A stretch of 64,000 bases of DNA from Polyodon spathula (lineage: Eukaryota > Chordata > Actinopteri > Acipenseriformes > Polyodontidae): NCBI RefSeq assembly GCF_017654505.1, contig NC_054534.1:25804189-25868188 (forward strand), written 5' to 3'. The stretch's first letter is position 1, and each line of letters starts with the position of its first letter. A program made the position numbers and the translations under genes. The notes beneath the pieces are model-generated. The model searched no databases. It was given only the letters and a program-made list of their open reading frames with translations, and was not told the origin of the DNA. This document shows, in pieces, positions 1 through 11,980 of the stretch.

Positions 1-1984
1 AAGTCCTTTTCAGTAGAAGTCCATTGTCAGAAATGAACAATTTGTTGTTTGATGTCCAGCTACTTTGTTAAAAGCTTGAGTTGAGTGGGCAGCTTTTGGA
101 AAGAGCGTTTCCGTCCCCAGGTACTGAAAGCTACACATCCGTTCTAATTGTGCTAAGATTAGCACCATAAAACTGGTTGGGAAATTACTTCTTCCATATT
201 TGAAGGTAATATATATTTAACAGGAATTGTACTCATATCAGTCTATTCCTTAAACAAAAAGATGTGCCTTTCAAAGAACAGCTGAATTCTTTACATACAT
301 TTCAAATCAAATTTGTTATTTTTGTACATATTTGAAGATGGAGTGATTTGTAGTTATAGCTGGAAGCAGCGGTTAATTTGTGCCGATCCGGTACCTTTCT
401 GTCTGACAGACAAGAATTATGCAGTTTACAAATGATGAACCGTATTTAAAAAAAAAAAAAATTGCAAAGAAGTACTGTATACATAACATGTACAATAAAA
501 ACCTGCTTCCCTGTTCCACGAATTGTATGACAAAAGTGTACTGTAACAATATATTTTAGGATGTGACTTCTATGAGTAAGGAAACTTCCATAAATCAAGC
601 TCAGTACATTAGGTCTATAAACAAAAATGCTAACCCTCTTCCTTAATTTTAAGATTTGGTACTTTTTGTTTATAAATGAACCCCTGGATGGAAGAATAGT
701 TGTTGTTGTACATAAAGTAGAATCATAGATATTAGACACAAAGCACTAGAGACCTGCAAAAATATAAAGACAGCAAATATGTAGTAAAACATTTTTAGCA
801 TAACTTGTATGCTTTTAAATGAGTGTTTTTAAATCTAAGTGTAAGTTGTAACTAATGGAGTATTGACAAACAAGACACTAGATACTCTGAGCCAAGGCAC
901 AATTGGCACATTCTCTAATCTTGTCATCGTTCACCTGACCTTACTGTAATGCCTTGGCTTGGCAGCATTTTGATCTGGAGGAGCATAGCCAGGATACCTC
1001 TTGTGGCTGCTGAATCTAACTTTGCTCGTTCTAACTTTAATCCAAATCTGTGATGTTGCTGTTGGATTCCTGTAGTGCTGCATGCTGCGCCAGTTTCTTC
1101 ACAGAACTTCTAAGAATACAACTGTGTAAATGGTGCTTGATTACTTTTATGCAAATAAACAGTGCCCATGTAAGTAGAGAGCAAGCACGTCTGAGACTTT
1201 TCAGTGATTAAACATTACTTCATATCTGAGGACATTTCCTGTTGTGCAACGTGGCTTCTCAAGATTTGATATCAAACCCAGTTTGCCTAAACAACACAAG
1301 ATTCAGCCTTTTTGGAGTCTTGTTTATGGAAAATAAGACACAGTTAAAAAGTTATTCCTCAGTATATCCTAATATAACAGCAGTCAGCGATTTGCATGAA
1401 TCAGAATACTTATTCCCTGTCAGTCATAAATTAGATTGCATACCAGTTAGTGTGGAAGATGCCATTGTAACAAAGTTGGAAGAAAACATTTGTGTTGCAA
1501 CTAGGTTTGTGTTTACTTTGTGACTAGTTTTACTTTCAAGATGTCATAAACAAGCTTTTCTTACAACTGATTTGCTTTGCAATATTCTCACAACTCCTTG
1601 ATCTTTTTCTGTCTGTAATAAGCTAAATTGTGCTACCAAACTACTGTAAGATAGACTTAAGTATCCGAGTCCCATGGGCTTGGTAAGGATAGGGAACATT
1701 CGCTGTGGTCATTCTTAACTGGGAACTGCTCTTTAACCCTCAATCAAGTGACTTCACAGTTTGTTTGACAGGATATCAGTCATTAGGAGGAGGTCGAGTT
1801 ATATGAAGCCTGACCCTTCCAAGACTTGCTGACATAATCACTGATGGTGATATTAAAAAAGGCGCCACTCCCTCAAACTTTCTCCTTTTTCCACCTAACA
1901 CAGCACATTCAATATTCACTGATGCATGCTGTCTGTCTTCATTAGAAGTGCTTGTGGAAAGAATTTGCAATGAAACAAACTAGG
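1..1984. other. Unique intronic sequence
   Basis: AT-rich sequence with short A runs. A 93-codon frame at 1242-1523 (+) has no recognisable domain or splice context and I do not call it. I see nothing else here. Confidence 0.4.
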
Positions 1985-2026
<42 letters not shown>

Positions 2027-2120
2027 TAGTATATATATATATATATATATATACACTATATTTAACACTGTAATTGTGACGTAAATTATGATATATATAG
2101 ATATATATATATATATCATG
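1985..2120. repeat. TA microsatellite, interrupted
   Basis: (TA)n runs at about 1986-2052 and 2091-2116 are broken by short unique segments, including TTTAACACTGTAATTG. The runs form near-palindromes with each other. Confidence 0.9.
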
Positions 2121-2312
2121 CAGGACGTCCTCGAACCTGAACTAATAGTCTCGAACCGATATTTGAAACTATAAATGAATGCATCTCTTATGCAAGTACT
2201 GTATTTTATTCTTAATGGACTGGTGTAAGTATGTGTTTTTGTTCCACTTTTCAACATCTCTTGTTGTATCTCAAATACTTAGATATGTGTATATTTATTT
2301 ATTTATTTTTAT

Positions 2313-2762
2313 ATAAATTTAGTCGTCGCCAATGTTTTTTAACCCGGGTTTCTCCCCCATTTGGAATACCCAATTGTTATTTGTATCCGGGTTCACCGCT
2401 GCAACCCCTGGCAACTCAGGGAATGGAGGCTGGAACACACGTCCTCCAAAATGTGCTCCTGCTAATCAGTCATTTTTTGGTATTGCGGATCCACAATGAG
2501 GCCACGAGACCTATAGTGGCAGAGGACAACACAGATCTGACTGCTCCAGAACTGCAGATGCCCTATCGGTCACAGGGGTCGCTGGTGCGCGGTGAACCGT
2601 GGATTCCCCTGCCGACCTAAACCCCCCCCTACCCGTGCGGCGGTTGCTCAATTGTACGTCATCTCCTAGGAACCCCTGGTCACGGTCGGCAGTAACATAG
2701 ACTGGATTGGAACCTGCGATCTCCAAGCTATAGGGTGCATCCTGCACTCCACGTGGAGCCCC
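2313..2762 (-). repeat. tRNA-derived SINE, about 450 bp
   Basis: Read on the minus strand, the head at 2762 starts GGGCTCCACGTGGAG, an A-box-like segment. It is followed by GGTTCCAATCC (complement of 2704-2714), a perfect RNA polymerase III B box. The body continues to an AT-rich tail near 2313 that runs into ATAAATAAAT. The same head occurs on the + strand at 52771, which shows it is a dispersed family. The frames at 2231-2620 and 2511-2837 lie mainly inside it and are not genes. I did not establish exact ends or target duplications. Confidence 0.75.
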
Positions 2763-3929
2763 GTGCGTATTTATTTTAACAATGTACAGTACATTCACTT
2801 TACATTCACTAGGTTCAATGAAGCAATGCATATGCATTAGGTAAGCCGCTAGACTATTGTGCCATACTCATAATGTAACCTTGGTACTTGACATATGCTA
2901 GTCATCTTCCAAAAACCATGAGTAAAGTAAGACACTGGCATGAAGGTACTGTCAAATTTTGGCCCTAATCCATGAAAGACCTTAAAAGTTTACAGCAACT
3001 TTAAAATTAATTTGGTATCTCACTGGTAACCAATGTAAGGACCTAATGTAATGTGTTGAGAATGACGAGTGTGAGAAAGCAGTCTGGCAGCTGCATTGTG
3101 GACAAGCTGAAGCGTCCAGTTTAAATGGTTCAACTGTAAAATCATGCAAGCTGGGCATGTCATTTTAATTTTGTTTGGTCAATCTAAGGTTAAAAATATA
3201 TATGAGTAATCCAAGAATATAATAGATTATGGGTGTTTCCTTTTAATAAATCCTTTTGTCAGCTTTATTTTTCTTAAAGGCACCGGAAAGCACCTGTGGG
3301 TGGTCAGATCCTCATCCTCCCAAGTGGGAAAGCATTTAACTTGTCATCCAGCAGTGTGAAGGCAGCAAGTCATAAAGAGATAGTTAATAGTGCAGCTGTT
3401 TTACACTGATAGTTAAACAGACTGTTTTGACAAGAAATGGAATTCTCTGGAAGTGTTTCTTAAAACGTGCAGATTGATTGTGTTGATAGCAGTTCAGCTT
3501 TGGATCAGATGTGGAAATATCCTATGCTCTTTAGTAGTGTATTGTCTGTATTAAGGCTTTCAGTATTTGCTGTTAATGTATTTGAACACACATCTTTAAT
3601 AGTAGTTGTATATATGTTTTATTAGTGGAGGTTCACTTCCTCCTAACATGGGCACACTCATACCTACCAAAGCTTCCAAAACTTTTGTGTGGAAACTGAG
3701 CATACATTCTTCTCCATGAAGATCACATATACCACTAAAGTTACAGAACAATATTATTGTTCAGATAATAAACACTATAACACAAATTAAGGATGTTATC
3801 TTGGCACATATAGTTACAAACAGGTTTCAACTAGTGTCAAACAAGGCCTGTATTCTGAAAAAAGAGATGTCTAGGTATTACATTCGAGACAGATTTAATA
3901 GATTGAATTTCATTTTGTATATTAATGTA
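2763..3929. other. Unique intronic sequence
   Basis: No ORF, RNA gene or clear repeat seen. It stops at the TG of the solo LTR at 3930. Confidence 0.4.
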
Positions 3930-4707
3930 TGTGACAGAGATCGAATGACGCTTGGTGTTTTACCTCCCTCCTGACCTGAGAGTGTACTAGATAAAGGGAG
4001 CAGAGTACCCTGGATTAAAAGGCATGACACTTTATTCCTGTGGGTAGGTGGGAGCCGGCCGGCTAGAGAAGGGACAGAGCTGCGGTATCCAAACTCAATG
4101 ACCCGAACCGGAAATGGCGTGGCATCAGTGGATTGGAGGAACAGATGCGCTTGTTAACCAAGGGGTCATGAGTGAGGGTATAAAATAGGGGGTGTAGCAA
4201 AGTAATCTGTTCCTTGGTAAATGGTTAGTGTTAAATCTGCTGCAAGGAGTCTGCGTTGCCGTATTGTGAAACTGTAAGTTTGTCTTGTGTCTGTTAGTGT
4301 TTGTTAACTGTTGTCTGTTTCTTAATAAGACTACCAGTAGCACAACCTGGAGCTATAGCGAAAGCCAGCATAAACCCGGACATCACTTTCACCCCTGCAT
4401 TTCACTGAGAACTGTAATACACCACTAGCACTTATTCACTGTCACTAAGAACTGTGTTTGTGTTTAGTGTTGGTGTGTTAAACAAACTGGACTTTTGGTT
4501 GTGGGTCAAGCCCGTGGGATTTTTACAAACAAAGTGATACACACCGCTGTATTCACGTCCATCATTTATTATTTACAGGGCTTTGCCATAAGGCTCTGGA
4601 CGTTGCAGTAATTTCAATAAAAACCCTTGCACCTGTTAGTAATTGTCTCTGTGATTCTTACCCACTCTACACTGCACTCACCCATATCCACTCACCACTT
4701 TGCCACA
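3930..4707 (+). mobile_element. Solo LTR, family B
   Basis: The 778-bp unit begins TGTGACAGAG and ends CTTTGCCACA, the TG...CA ends of a retroviral-type LTR. It carries a TATA box at 4179-4185 (TATAAAA) and a polyadenylation signal AATAAA at 4616-4621, giving U3, R and a short U5 in that order. TGTA flanks both sides (3926-3929 and 4708-4711), or ATGTA if the last A is shared. A closely similar copy lies inverted at 56667-57423. No gag, pol or primer-binding region adjoins it, so it is a solo LTR left by recombination. The frame at 4125-4343 (-) lies inside it and is not a gene. Confidence 0.8.
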
Positions 4708-7700
4708 TGTATTACTGAAGAATAATACTGGATGTGAAGAACTGGAAACTGCAGCTGTTTATTTAATCCAAAGAGCAGACACAGAGCTGGGATTACTAGT
4801 AGAACCGGACACACAGAACATGTTGTTAACACACTGCTGCAGATCCTCTTTTCAGATAAACTTAAAAGAAAATTGGCTTTCGAGAGAACCTTAAATGAAA
4901 GTTTTACATATTCTCCTGTTTTATGAGCTAAGATGCCCTGCATGTCAATGGGTGCCATTTAGACGATAGTTAACAATTCACCTGAAAGCCAAGGCAAACC
5001 TACGTACAATTCCATGCACTCCTATTTGAAGGCATCAAAGCTTATTCAGATAACTGTTTGCCAAGTAAACTTCCTTCAGCTGCTTAGAAACATGACAGAC
5101 CTGCCATCACTGTGGCTGATTGTGGAGGTGTAACGGAGGTGTTCTATATGTTCCTCTGAACGTATTTGTACAACTATTAGCTATCTGAGCCTAACTGAAA
5201 ATGACAATTAGACTGACAAGATGCTGAAAAGTCATATATTTTGTGAAGTTAAATTGTTAATCTTCTCTCATGCCAGACTTACTATTTTAACATGATGGTG
5301 ACAGATGTCAACATTGAGGTTATTAAAGGTAGTATTTCAAGTTGAGGCTTTACTTTAAGTCACAGCTACTTCATTAATAATTAAGTCGTCATGTGTTGTC
5401 ATCGAACGCCAGCATAGTACTAAAAGGACACTTTGTAACAAATGAAAACAAATGTTTGCTGAAACAATAATCCAAATCTATTTTTCAGTACCACTATATT
5501 GTAGACTATATGTTGGGTATTTAAATTCAAAGCTATGTATGTCAACTCAATTGGGTATCCAAAATATAGTGGCATATAAACTACATTAGCATTGCAAGTA
5601 AATTATTCTTTTGTCCATGACAGCTTTTTTTTTTTTTATAACCATGCCAGTTTAATCATTCTGACAGGCAACCTTAGAGAATTGAGCCCCAACCTTACCC
5701 CCAAAATAGTTTGTGATGTCTGATTAGCCACAACAATTGTATATTGATTTTTACACTTACAGTATGTAAGGGATTTGTGTATTTATTTGTGGTCTGACCC
5801 TGGACCAAAGTGTCAGAGATTCAGTAAACTGGATCATCCAGAAGTTAATGAAAATATCTGAGGACTTTCTGATACTCCATAATAAAAGTCTATCTATACC
5901 CATGACTCCTGGTTATATTCCAATTAGCACCATTCTGATAACATTTGATTTGTACAGTTATATCAATGTTCAGTCACCGGCCTTTGAACTACAGTACACA
6001 GCTTTCAATAGCTGCTGACTATGAACACCTAAAAAACAGATTACAATATACATGTTAGCCGACTATGTGATTTCCTTGTTATAAAATCTTATATAAGTGT
6101 GTTTCATTTGGCTTGGTAGGAAGCAACAGCAAGTGTTGGAAACATTGAGTATTAACTGGTTTTGGCACAGTCTGCATATTTAGGCAGCCCACTTCAACAC
6201 GAGAACCCATTTTACAGCAGCACCGCACTGGCAGCTCTGCAAAGTGTTCAGACCACCTCTGCTTAGGAAGTCAGTTTGCTGCCAAATGTGAAGGTCAAGA
6301 ATCCCAAACCTGGAAGTGGGCGTCAGGCACGAAGAGCTAGTACAGTTAAATAATACAAGTGTTGTTATGGATTTCACTGGTGAATAAACCCCTTATACGT
6401 TTTGATCAGCGGAATATTCCAGCTAACTCAGCAGAACGTGGTGCCCTAAGGGTTGCTGGCTTAGTGAGAATAAATGAAAGGGTGTAGAGCAGATTTTTCC
6501 CCCCAGTTTCTAGTTGTATAAATGATTGACCATAAATGTTTTCTTCTTAAAAAAAAACAAAAAAAAAACAACTCTCACAGTCTAATGTTTTAGGACATCA
6601 ACACAATCGATAATGAAACATTATTTAACCAAGTTTGATGTTACACTCGCTCATTTCATTGATGAAGTATCACCAACTTCTCATTTCATTCCAGGTCTCT
6701 CAGCTCTTCATGTTGCTTCCATGTCCTCGTACTGAGGCAGTAGAAAACACAGATATGTTTGCTAGACCTGTTGTAAAGTGCGGCTGAAACCTAATAGTGT
6801 AATAAGCTGCTAAAACAAAAATAAGACAGAAACTTAGTAAATACGGTCTAAAGTTGTATTTTTTAAACATGTAAACCTCCAAACTCTAAAATAGCTCCAC
6901 CATATGTTTAATTTATTATGTTAACAAACGGCTTAATTGACCTTCACTGGGGCAAAATATTAACAAGGTTGATACAGTGAAAAGCTGATATGAGTAGTTG
7001 TAACCGTTGACTACCGGTCAACCTGATCTATACTCAGGCAGTTTGAACTAGATTGTGGGCTCCCAGGTGGAGCAGGTGGAATTGAATGGGGAAAATGTTA
7101 ATTTCCTGTGGATTACAAATGGAAACATCCTTAAACATGAAACAAACTGCAGTGGAGAAGTTAATTAGACAAGCATTTGGCATTATAAATGTTGTTTTTA
7201 TTTGCTTATCAGAGAAAAGGAAGTGGCTGCTGCCAGTCAACTGGGCAGAAAAATATAGGACACAATGCTAAGCCCCTCCATGCACCGAAGTTGAATATTG
7301 GGATTAGTTGGAGAGGTCAGTGGTTCAGGCCACATGCTTAGTCTTAACATGACCTTTTTAGCTTGAAGACGGCCTTCCCGGTTAATAACGGATCAAAGCA
7401 GGAATGGTCACACCATTATCCCTTTTATTTCTGATGGATCAATGCTAATGCAATTATTGTGTGATAATGTTTTATTTAAATTTAGTGAACAGCCAGTTCC
7501 ATATATGGGCGTTCAGAGTACTTTGGATAATAGTGGTGTTCACACAAAGTGTTCACACAAAACAATCCCCAAAGCAACAAGCACTAATTGGTATCTTTGA
7601 CAGGCTTTCATTGTAGATAAGGTTGGGTGGGCATGGTAACTGGACTTCAAAGAAGTACATAAAGCTCTTCAAGCTCACTATGGCTTCCAAGGGTCAAGGT

Positions 7701-8363
7701 ACCTGTTCAGTAGATTGTACTCACTAGGGTTCTGTTAGCCTGGTACCTTTTATAGACACTGAATCTATCATATTAATCAACATAGAATTAAAAAAAAAAA
7801 CAATGGAACCGTGATTCCTGACACATAGCTGATTCATTGTCTACCAAAATAATTAGAGTAACACTTACAAAAATGAAAACAATCACTCTAAATCATCCTC
7901 CTGCAGCATTAGAAAGGGGTCATGCTTCTGGAATTCATCACAATGTTGGTGGATGGTCTAAAAACAGATAATTAGTCTAATTTCCAACCATTATGCTACA
8001 AGAGGTGATGAAGCATGAAGATAAAAACCACTATTAATTGGCCAACTTATTGAAAGTAATGTCTTCATTCATTACACAACTCATCTGACTAATTGCCATG
8101 ACCAACATTGGTTTAGGCATCTGTCCCCCAGTGTGTCTATATCAGATAGCGCCCTATCAAATTTCAAATGCAGGACAACCCCAGCATTTTTTTCTTGTAA
8201 TACTAAAACGTGCCCTTAGAACAACCTATCTTGACTTTACTGTAAGTAGTGGATTTGTTTTTTGAAAGGAGCTTTGAAATCTGTTTTTTACAGTTTTGCA
8301 ATTTGTGGAATTTGGAGAATGGAAGTGTGATGTCAAAGGCTTGCTCACGCGTAGGCATGGTAT
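4708..8363. other. Unique intronic sequence
   Basis: Short frames at 4692-4958, 6180-6377, 6700-6882 and 7034-7271 show no domains. Poly-T at 5626-5638 and an A-rich run at 6549-6570 are the only simple repeats seen. A fragment at 7052-7075 (GGCTCCCAGGTGG) resembles the SINE head but has no B box. Confidence 0.35.
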
Positions 8364-8500
8364 GGAGCTAGCATGTGCCTGCTCATGTTTGTATCGTATG
8401 CATAGCTAATCCCTTTCACAAAGAAATTATTGTAATTGAAACATCCAATGAGATACTATAATAGTACGTCTTTAACAAGTCTGTATTCTGTGCAATTCTC
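8364..8500. repeat. Diverged direct duplication, copy 1
   Basis: This segment shares GCATAGCTAATCCCTTTCAC and much of the surrounding sequence, in the same order, with 11812-11980. The second copy carries about 30 extra bases. It contains no ORF. It is either an old local duplication or two members of an unrecognised dispersed repeat. Confidence 0.7.
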
Positions 8501-8749
8501 TGTGCAACTTTCCTTTCTAATTCTAATTGTATGAATTTATGCTACCAGTTATGCAGAAGGATAAGTGTTTTTAAGAACAATGATGATTGTTATGATATGC
8601 TTATATTTTGCTCCAACAAGCAGTTTATACCTTTATCAGAGTTATGAAATAAAAACGTGTCTATTTAGTTTCTAACAGTTTTATCCTCCTTTTCTGCTTC
8701 CACACAGCTGAGGATAGAGCTCATATTATAGTCAATATTGTTCTTGTAT

Positions 8750-8890
8750 TATTATTATTATTATTACTAATTAGTCATTTAGCAGACGCTTTTATCCAAA
8801 GCGGCTTACAGAAACTAGCAAGTGAACTATACATCACAACTGCTGCTGCAGTCAGTTACAATAGGACCTTGGTTTTACATCCCATCCAAA
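8750..8890 (+). repeat. Fish dispersed repeat with ATTTAGCAGACGC core
   Basis: A short (ATT)n tract leads into the motif ATTTAGCAGACGCTTTTATC, then CAAAGCGGCTTACA. I know this core from repeats common in ray-finned fish genomes. The piece is short and has no coding capacity. Confidence 0.65.
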
Positions 8891-8916
8891 CAAAGCTTAT
8901 TTTCTGAATATACATA

Positions 8917-9335
8917 TGTGGCAGGCTGGCGAGTGGAAAGAGGCCCAGAGACAGACTGCAGTTCAAAAAAATAACTATTTTATTATAAATAAACACAAAA
9001 ATGAAAGGGCACAAGGGCCAAAACAAAACAATTTAAACACAAAGAAAGACAAAAAGCAAAATTTACAAAAATAACAATTTCCAGGCTGGGCAATGCCTTC
9101 ACTGGATTCAAACTTTCCAAACAACCAAAAACAAGCCAACCTGCTTCCTCAGCTCCCTCTCCCCCAAATGAGAAGCAGAGGCCTCCTTTTATATCAGGTG
9201 GCTGGGCGCTGATTGATCGTTAATCAACCTAATCAACTAATCAACCCCAGCCACCTGAACATAATAAACCCAGGCAGGTAGGGGAAGTTAACCCCATCCC
9301 TGCCAATTTAAAGGGCAGAGCTTTGCTCTGCCACA
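8917..9335 (-). mobile_element. Solo LTR, family A, with perfect 5-bp target duplication
   Basis: The unit begins TGTGGCAGGCTGG and ends TCTGCCACA. It is flanked on both sides by ACATA (8912-8916 and 9336-9340), a perfect 5-bp target-site duplication. Read on the minus strand, a TATA box lies near 9187-9195 (complement of TTTTATATC) and A-rich polyadenylation-like signals near 8980. Its 455-bp relative at 18324-18778 has the opposite orientation. There is no internal retroelement region, so it is a solo LTR. Confidence 0.88.
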
Positions 9336-9439
9336 ACATATTATTTATTTCTGCAGAATACGTACAGTGTAGGCTGTTTTTAATAGGTATTCCCTTATGA
9401 AAGTCATTTTAATGCTTTATTGCGGTTTTTAAAAGCTTA

Positions 9440-9560
9440 TACTGTGTATTTACCATACACTAGTTTACCATGGCTTGCGATAGTTGTTTACCTTACTTTA
9501 CCATACGTCTCCGTATTTCCATCATGATTTACAATGCTTTAACATGCTTTACTGTGATTT
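9440..9560. repeat. Degenerate ACCAT/ATGCTTTA repeat
   Basis: Loosely repeated TTTACCAT and ATGCTTTA words occur across about 120 bases, such as TTACCATACAC, TTTACCATGG and ACATGCTTTAC. They look like a decayed minisatellite. Confidence 0.4.
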
Positions 9561-10198
9561 AATTTATTATTTACTTTTATAAACAACAACAAAAAAAGCA
9601 GACTGGAAATGGATCAGTCTTCAGCTGCTGCCCTATTCCAACTCATTCAACAGATACTAGCAATTAAATATAGTCGTTACAACACTAGTACAGAAGTTCA
9701 GCACACTGCCTGTATCCAGTAGTCCGAACTTACTAGTCTGTAGCAAAGCAGAGCAAAAATGTGCCCTGCTTTCAGTGTTGATGGATGATTGTAAGGATGA
9801 GTTGGCACAGTTGCAAGACAGTGTGACAAAAGCCATTTCTTGTGGTTTCAAGGCAAGCTTTGACTTGCATGGATTGCGTGTCCTGAATTTAGGCTATGTA
9901 ATAAGGTTGCAAGATAAAATCCAAATGAGAAAGCAAGTGGTCTCCTGCCAGTCTCACTCCATGAGGCAAGCAATGAGGGAAGTGAATCAGCATGACTAGT
10001 AAAGGCACCATCATCTAGCTAATGTTTAAACTGAACGTGCTGTAGTAAAGTAAACATGAAATTAGTTAAGAAGCAGGTCAGCTGGTATCACATAGCGTTC
10101 ACATTAGAGGTGAAAACATTCATGTTTTTTTATGTGAATGTAAAATACGGTATGTGTTTTATACCATGTTCTGTTTTGGGAGAAGATCTAAATATCAG
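9561..10198. other. Unique intronic sequence
   Basis: Overlapping 64-74-codon frames on both strands at 9657-9999 have no recognisable domain and no splice context. I see nothing else before the LTR. Confidence 0.35.
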
Positions 10199-10909
10199 TG
10201 TGGAAGGGGTGTGGGTAATTCACTGACTAGGAGACAGACAGGTGTAATTGAAAACACCACCCAGGTGCCCAGTTTTATTTGCGAACAGTTCTTGCTTTTT
10301 CCGGCAGAGGGCACTGTTGACCGTGGGCTGCCTATCAACGATGATAGACAGCACCACGGAAATACCACAGCTGGTACGTGAACAGCAAGTGCACTCGCAG
10401 GTGCTCAAAGAAATAATAATGAAAACAGAAGGCGAAAAGAACAATGGAAAATAAAACAGTAATAAAACTACAAATAAAAGGTGCTGCACTTGGCAGCGTT
10501 ATCCCGGTCGCCGCTACCCGCACGACCCGGATCACAGTCCTACTCTGTAGGCTAACTAGCCTGCTCTTTTACAATATGCCGGGGTCTGCTCAAGGGTTCC
10601 CCGCTCTTTCTGTCTCGCTGTGAAACTCTCTTTGTTTCGCCTGATTCCCGGTCCTGGATCAGAGCTTCCGCACTCTCGGCGCGTCTAAGTGGGCAGAGCT
10701 GAGGAAACAACAGAGCGTTAATTTATAGGGCTAACAATCTCCCAAGACGCGCCTCTCAGCCATTCAGAGAGGGGGAAAGTCCACACACTCACTTTCCCAC
10801 CTCCCCGTGTCACTGCCATGACTCACAGGCGGTTGTTGGACGACTGCCGCCCTCTTCCTGCAGCCCGTGAACACGCCAGGAGAGTCAGCACAGATCTCTC
10901 CCTGTTACA
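10199..10909 (-). mobile_element. Solo LTR, family C, with perfect 5-bp target duplication
   Basis: The 711-bp unit begins TGTGGAAGGG and ends CCCTGTTACA. ATCAG flanks it exactly on both sides (10194-10198 and 10910-10914). On the minus strand a TATA-like TATAAATT lies near 10722-10730 and an AATAAA (complement of TTTATT at 10275-10280) about 450 bp later, the same layout as family B. It is more GC-rich than its surroundings. The four overlapping frames at 10154-10535 lie within it and are not genes. Confidence 0.87.
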
Positions 10910-11811
10910 ATCAGCAATGATGATTTGTCTCAAAACAAAATCCTATTACATTCTGAGCATAGTGTAATGTATCACAGCTTTGTCACCTGTGACCAAAGCT
11001 ATGAAGAACTCCACCCGTGGAACAGGCAGCAAACAACATGGGTCGAAGCTTCTTCTTTACACTAACAGCTGGAATTAGCTCTTTAATCTTTCCTGAAGCA
11101 TTATTTCTTGATTTTGTAGTGCATTATTACATTATGTGTAGTCTCATTTAAATGCACATATCCAGTATATAATGTGCTGTGGTGACTCTGTCTCTGTTTT
11201 TGGCCTGTGGCTCTGCTGCTGTAGCTTCTCAGTCTTAGATTTTGTTTTGTTTTGCATTTTGTGTTTATTTATTTTTGTCTTACCACCACCATGCAAATGG
11301 GTGCTATATTTAGTTAAGAGAACCACTAGAACATCCTGTTTAAATAAAAAAAAAAAAAAAAAAAACATGAATTTAAGAATAAACTGCCTGATGCTTAATC
11401 TCCCAACCACAACCACAAACAGGTATGCGCTCGTGGTAACTCTTTTTCAATTTAAAAATTAAATAAATAAAACAAGGCTGTAAACTGCAATCATTAAAAA
11501 GTATTATTGTGTAAGTGTTCCTCTGGATCTGTGTGCGTGTTGCAGGGTTACAATGGCATTTTACAAGTGCTGATTTGATCCTTTTTTTTAGGCAAGGCCT
11601 GTGATGCAGAAGACACTCTTTAAGAGGTAGCCCTCTTATATAGACAAACATAACAATAAATACCATCTAATGTAATGTGTGTATTAAAATGGTGGTGAGC
11701 ATGCAGCTTCCACAGCTGTTTATAGAAGCATGTTGATCTTTAGAGGTTATGCGCCTCACTGGATCCTTACCCGTGACGTGGTGCTGGGATAAGATCAGAG
11801 AAACATCTAAT
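10910..11811. other. Unique intronic sequence
   Basis: A poly-A run lies at 11347-11365. Frames around 11144-11666 are low-complexity or antisense to each other. No gene seen. Confidence 0.35.
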
Positions 11812-11980
11812 GGGGCTAGCATGGGCCTGCTCATGTTAGTGCAGTCTGCATAGCTAATCCCTTTCACAAAGAAACTGTGTTTTGTTGAAAAGAGGATGGA
11901 ATTATTGTAATTAAAACTACTGATCTTTTAATGAGATAATAGTACATTCTAAACAAGTCTGTATATTGTACATGCCATTC
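11812..11980. repeat. Diverged direct duplication, copy 2
   Basis: Partner of 8364-8500, 3.4 kb away in the same orientation. An extra segment of about 30 bases (GTGTTTTGTTGAAAAG and neighbours) interrupts the match. The frame at 11667-11867 (-) runs into it and has no domain. Confidence 0.7.

Noticed and set aside
1242..1523. 93-codon + strand frame
   Set aside because: No recognisable domain, no splice context, and ordinary intronic composition around it; length is within chance for this much sequence.
2231..2837. Frames of 129 and 108 codons
   Set aside because: They lie mostly within the tRNA-derived SINE and read through its GC-rich body.
7052..7090. Possible third SINE head (GGCTCCCAGGTGG)
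   Set aside because: No B box or body follows; a match of 13 bases can be chance.
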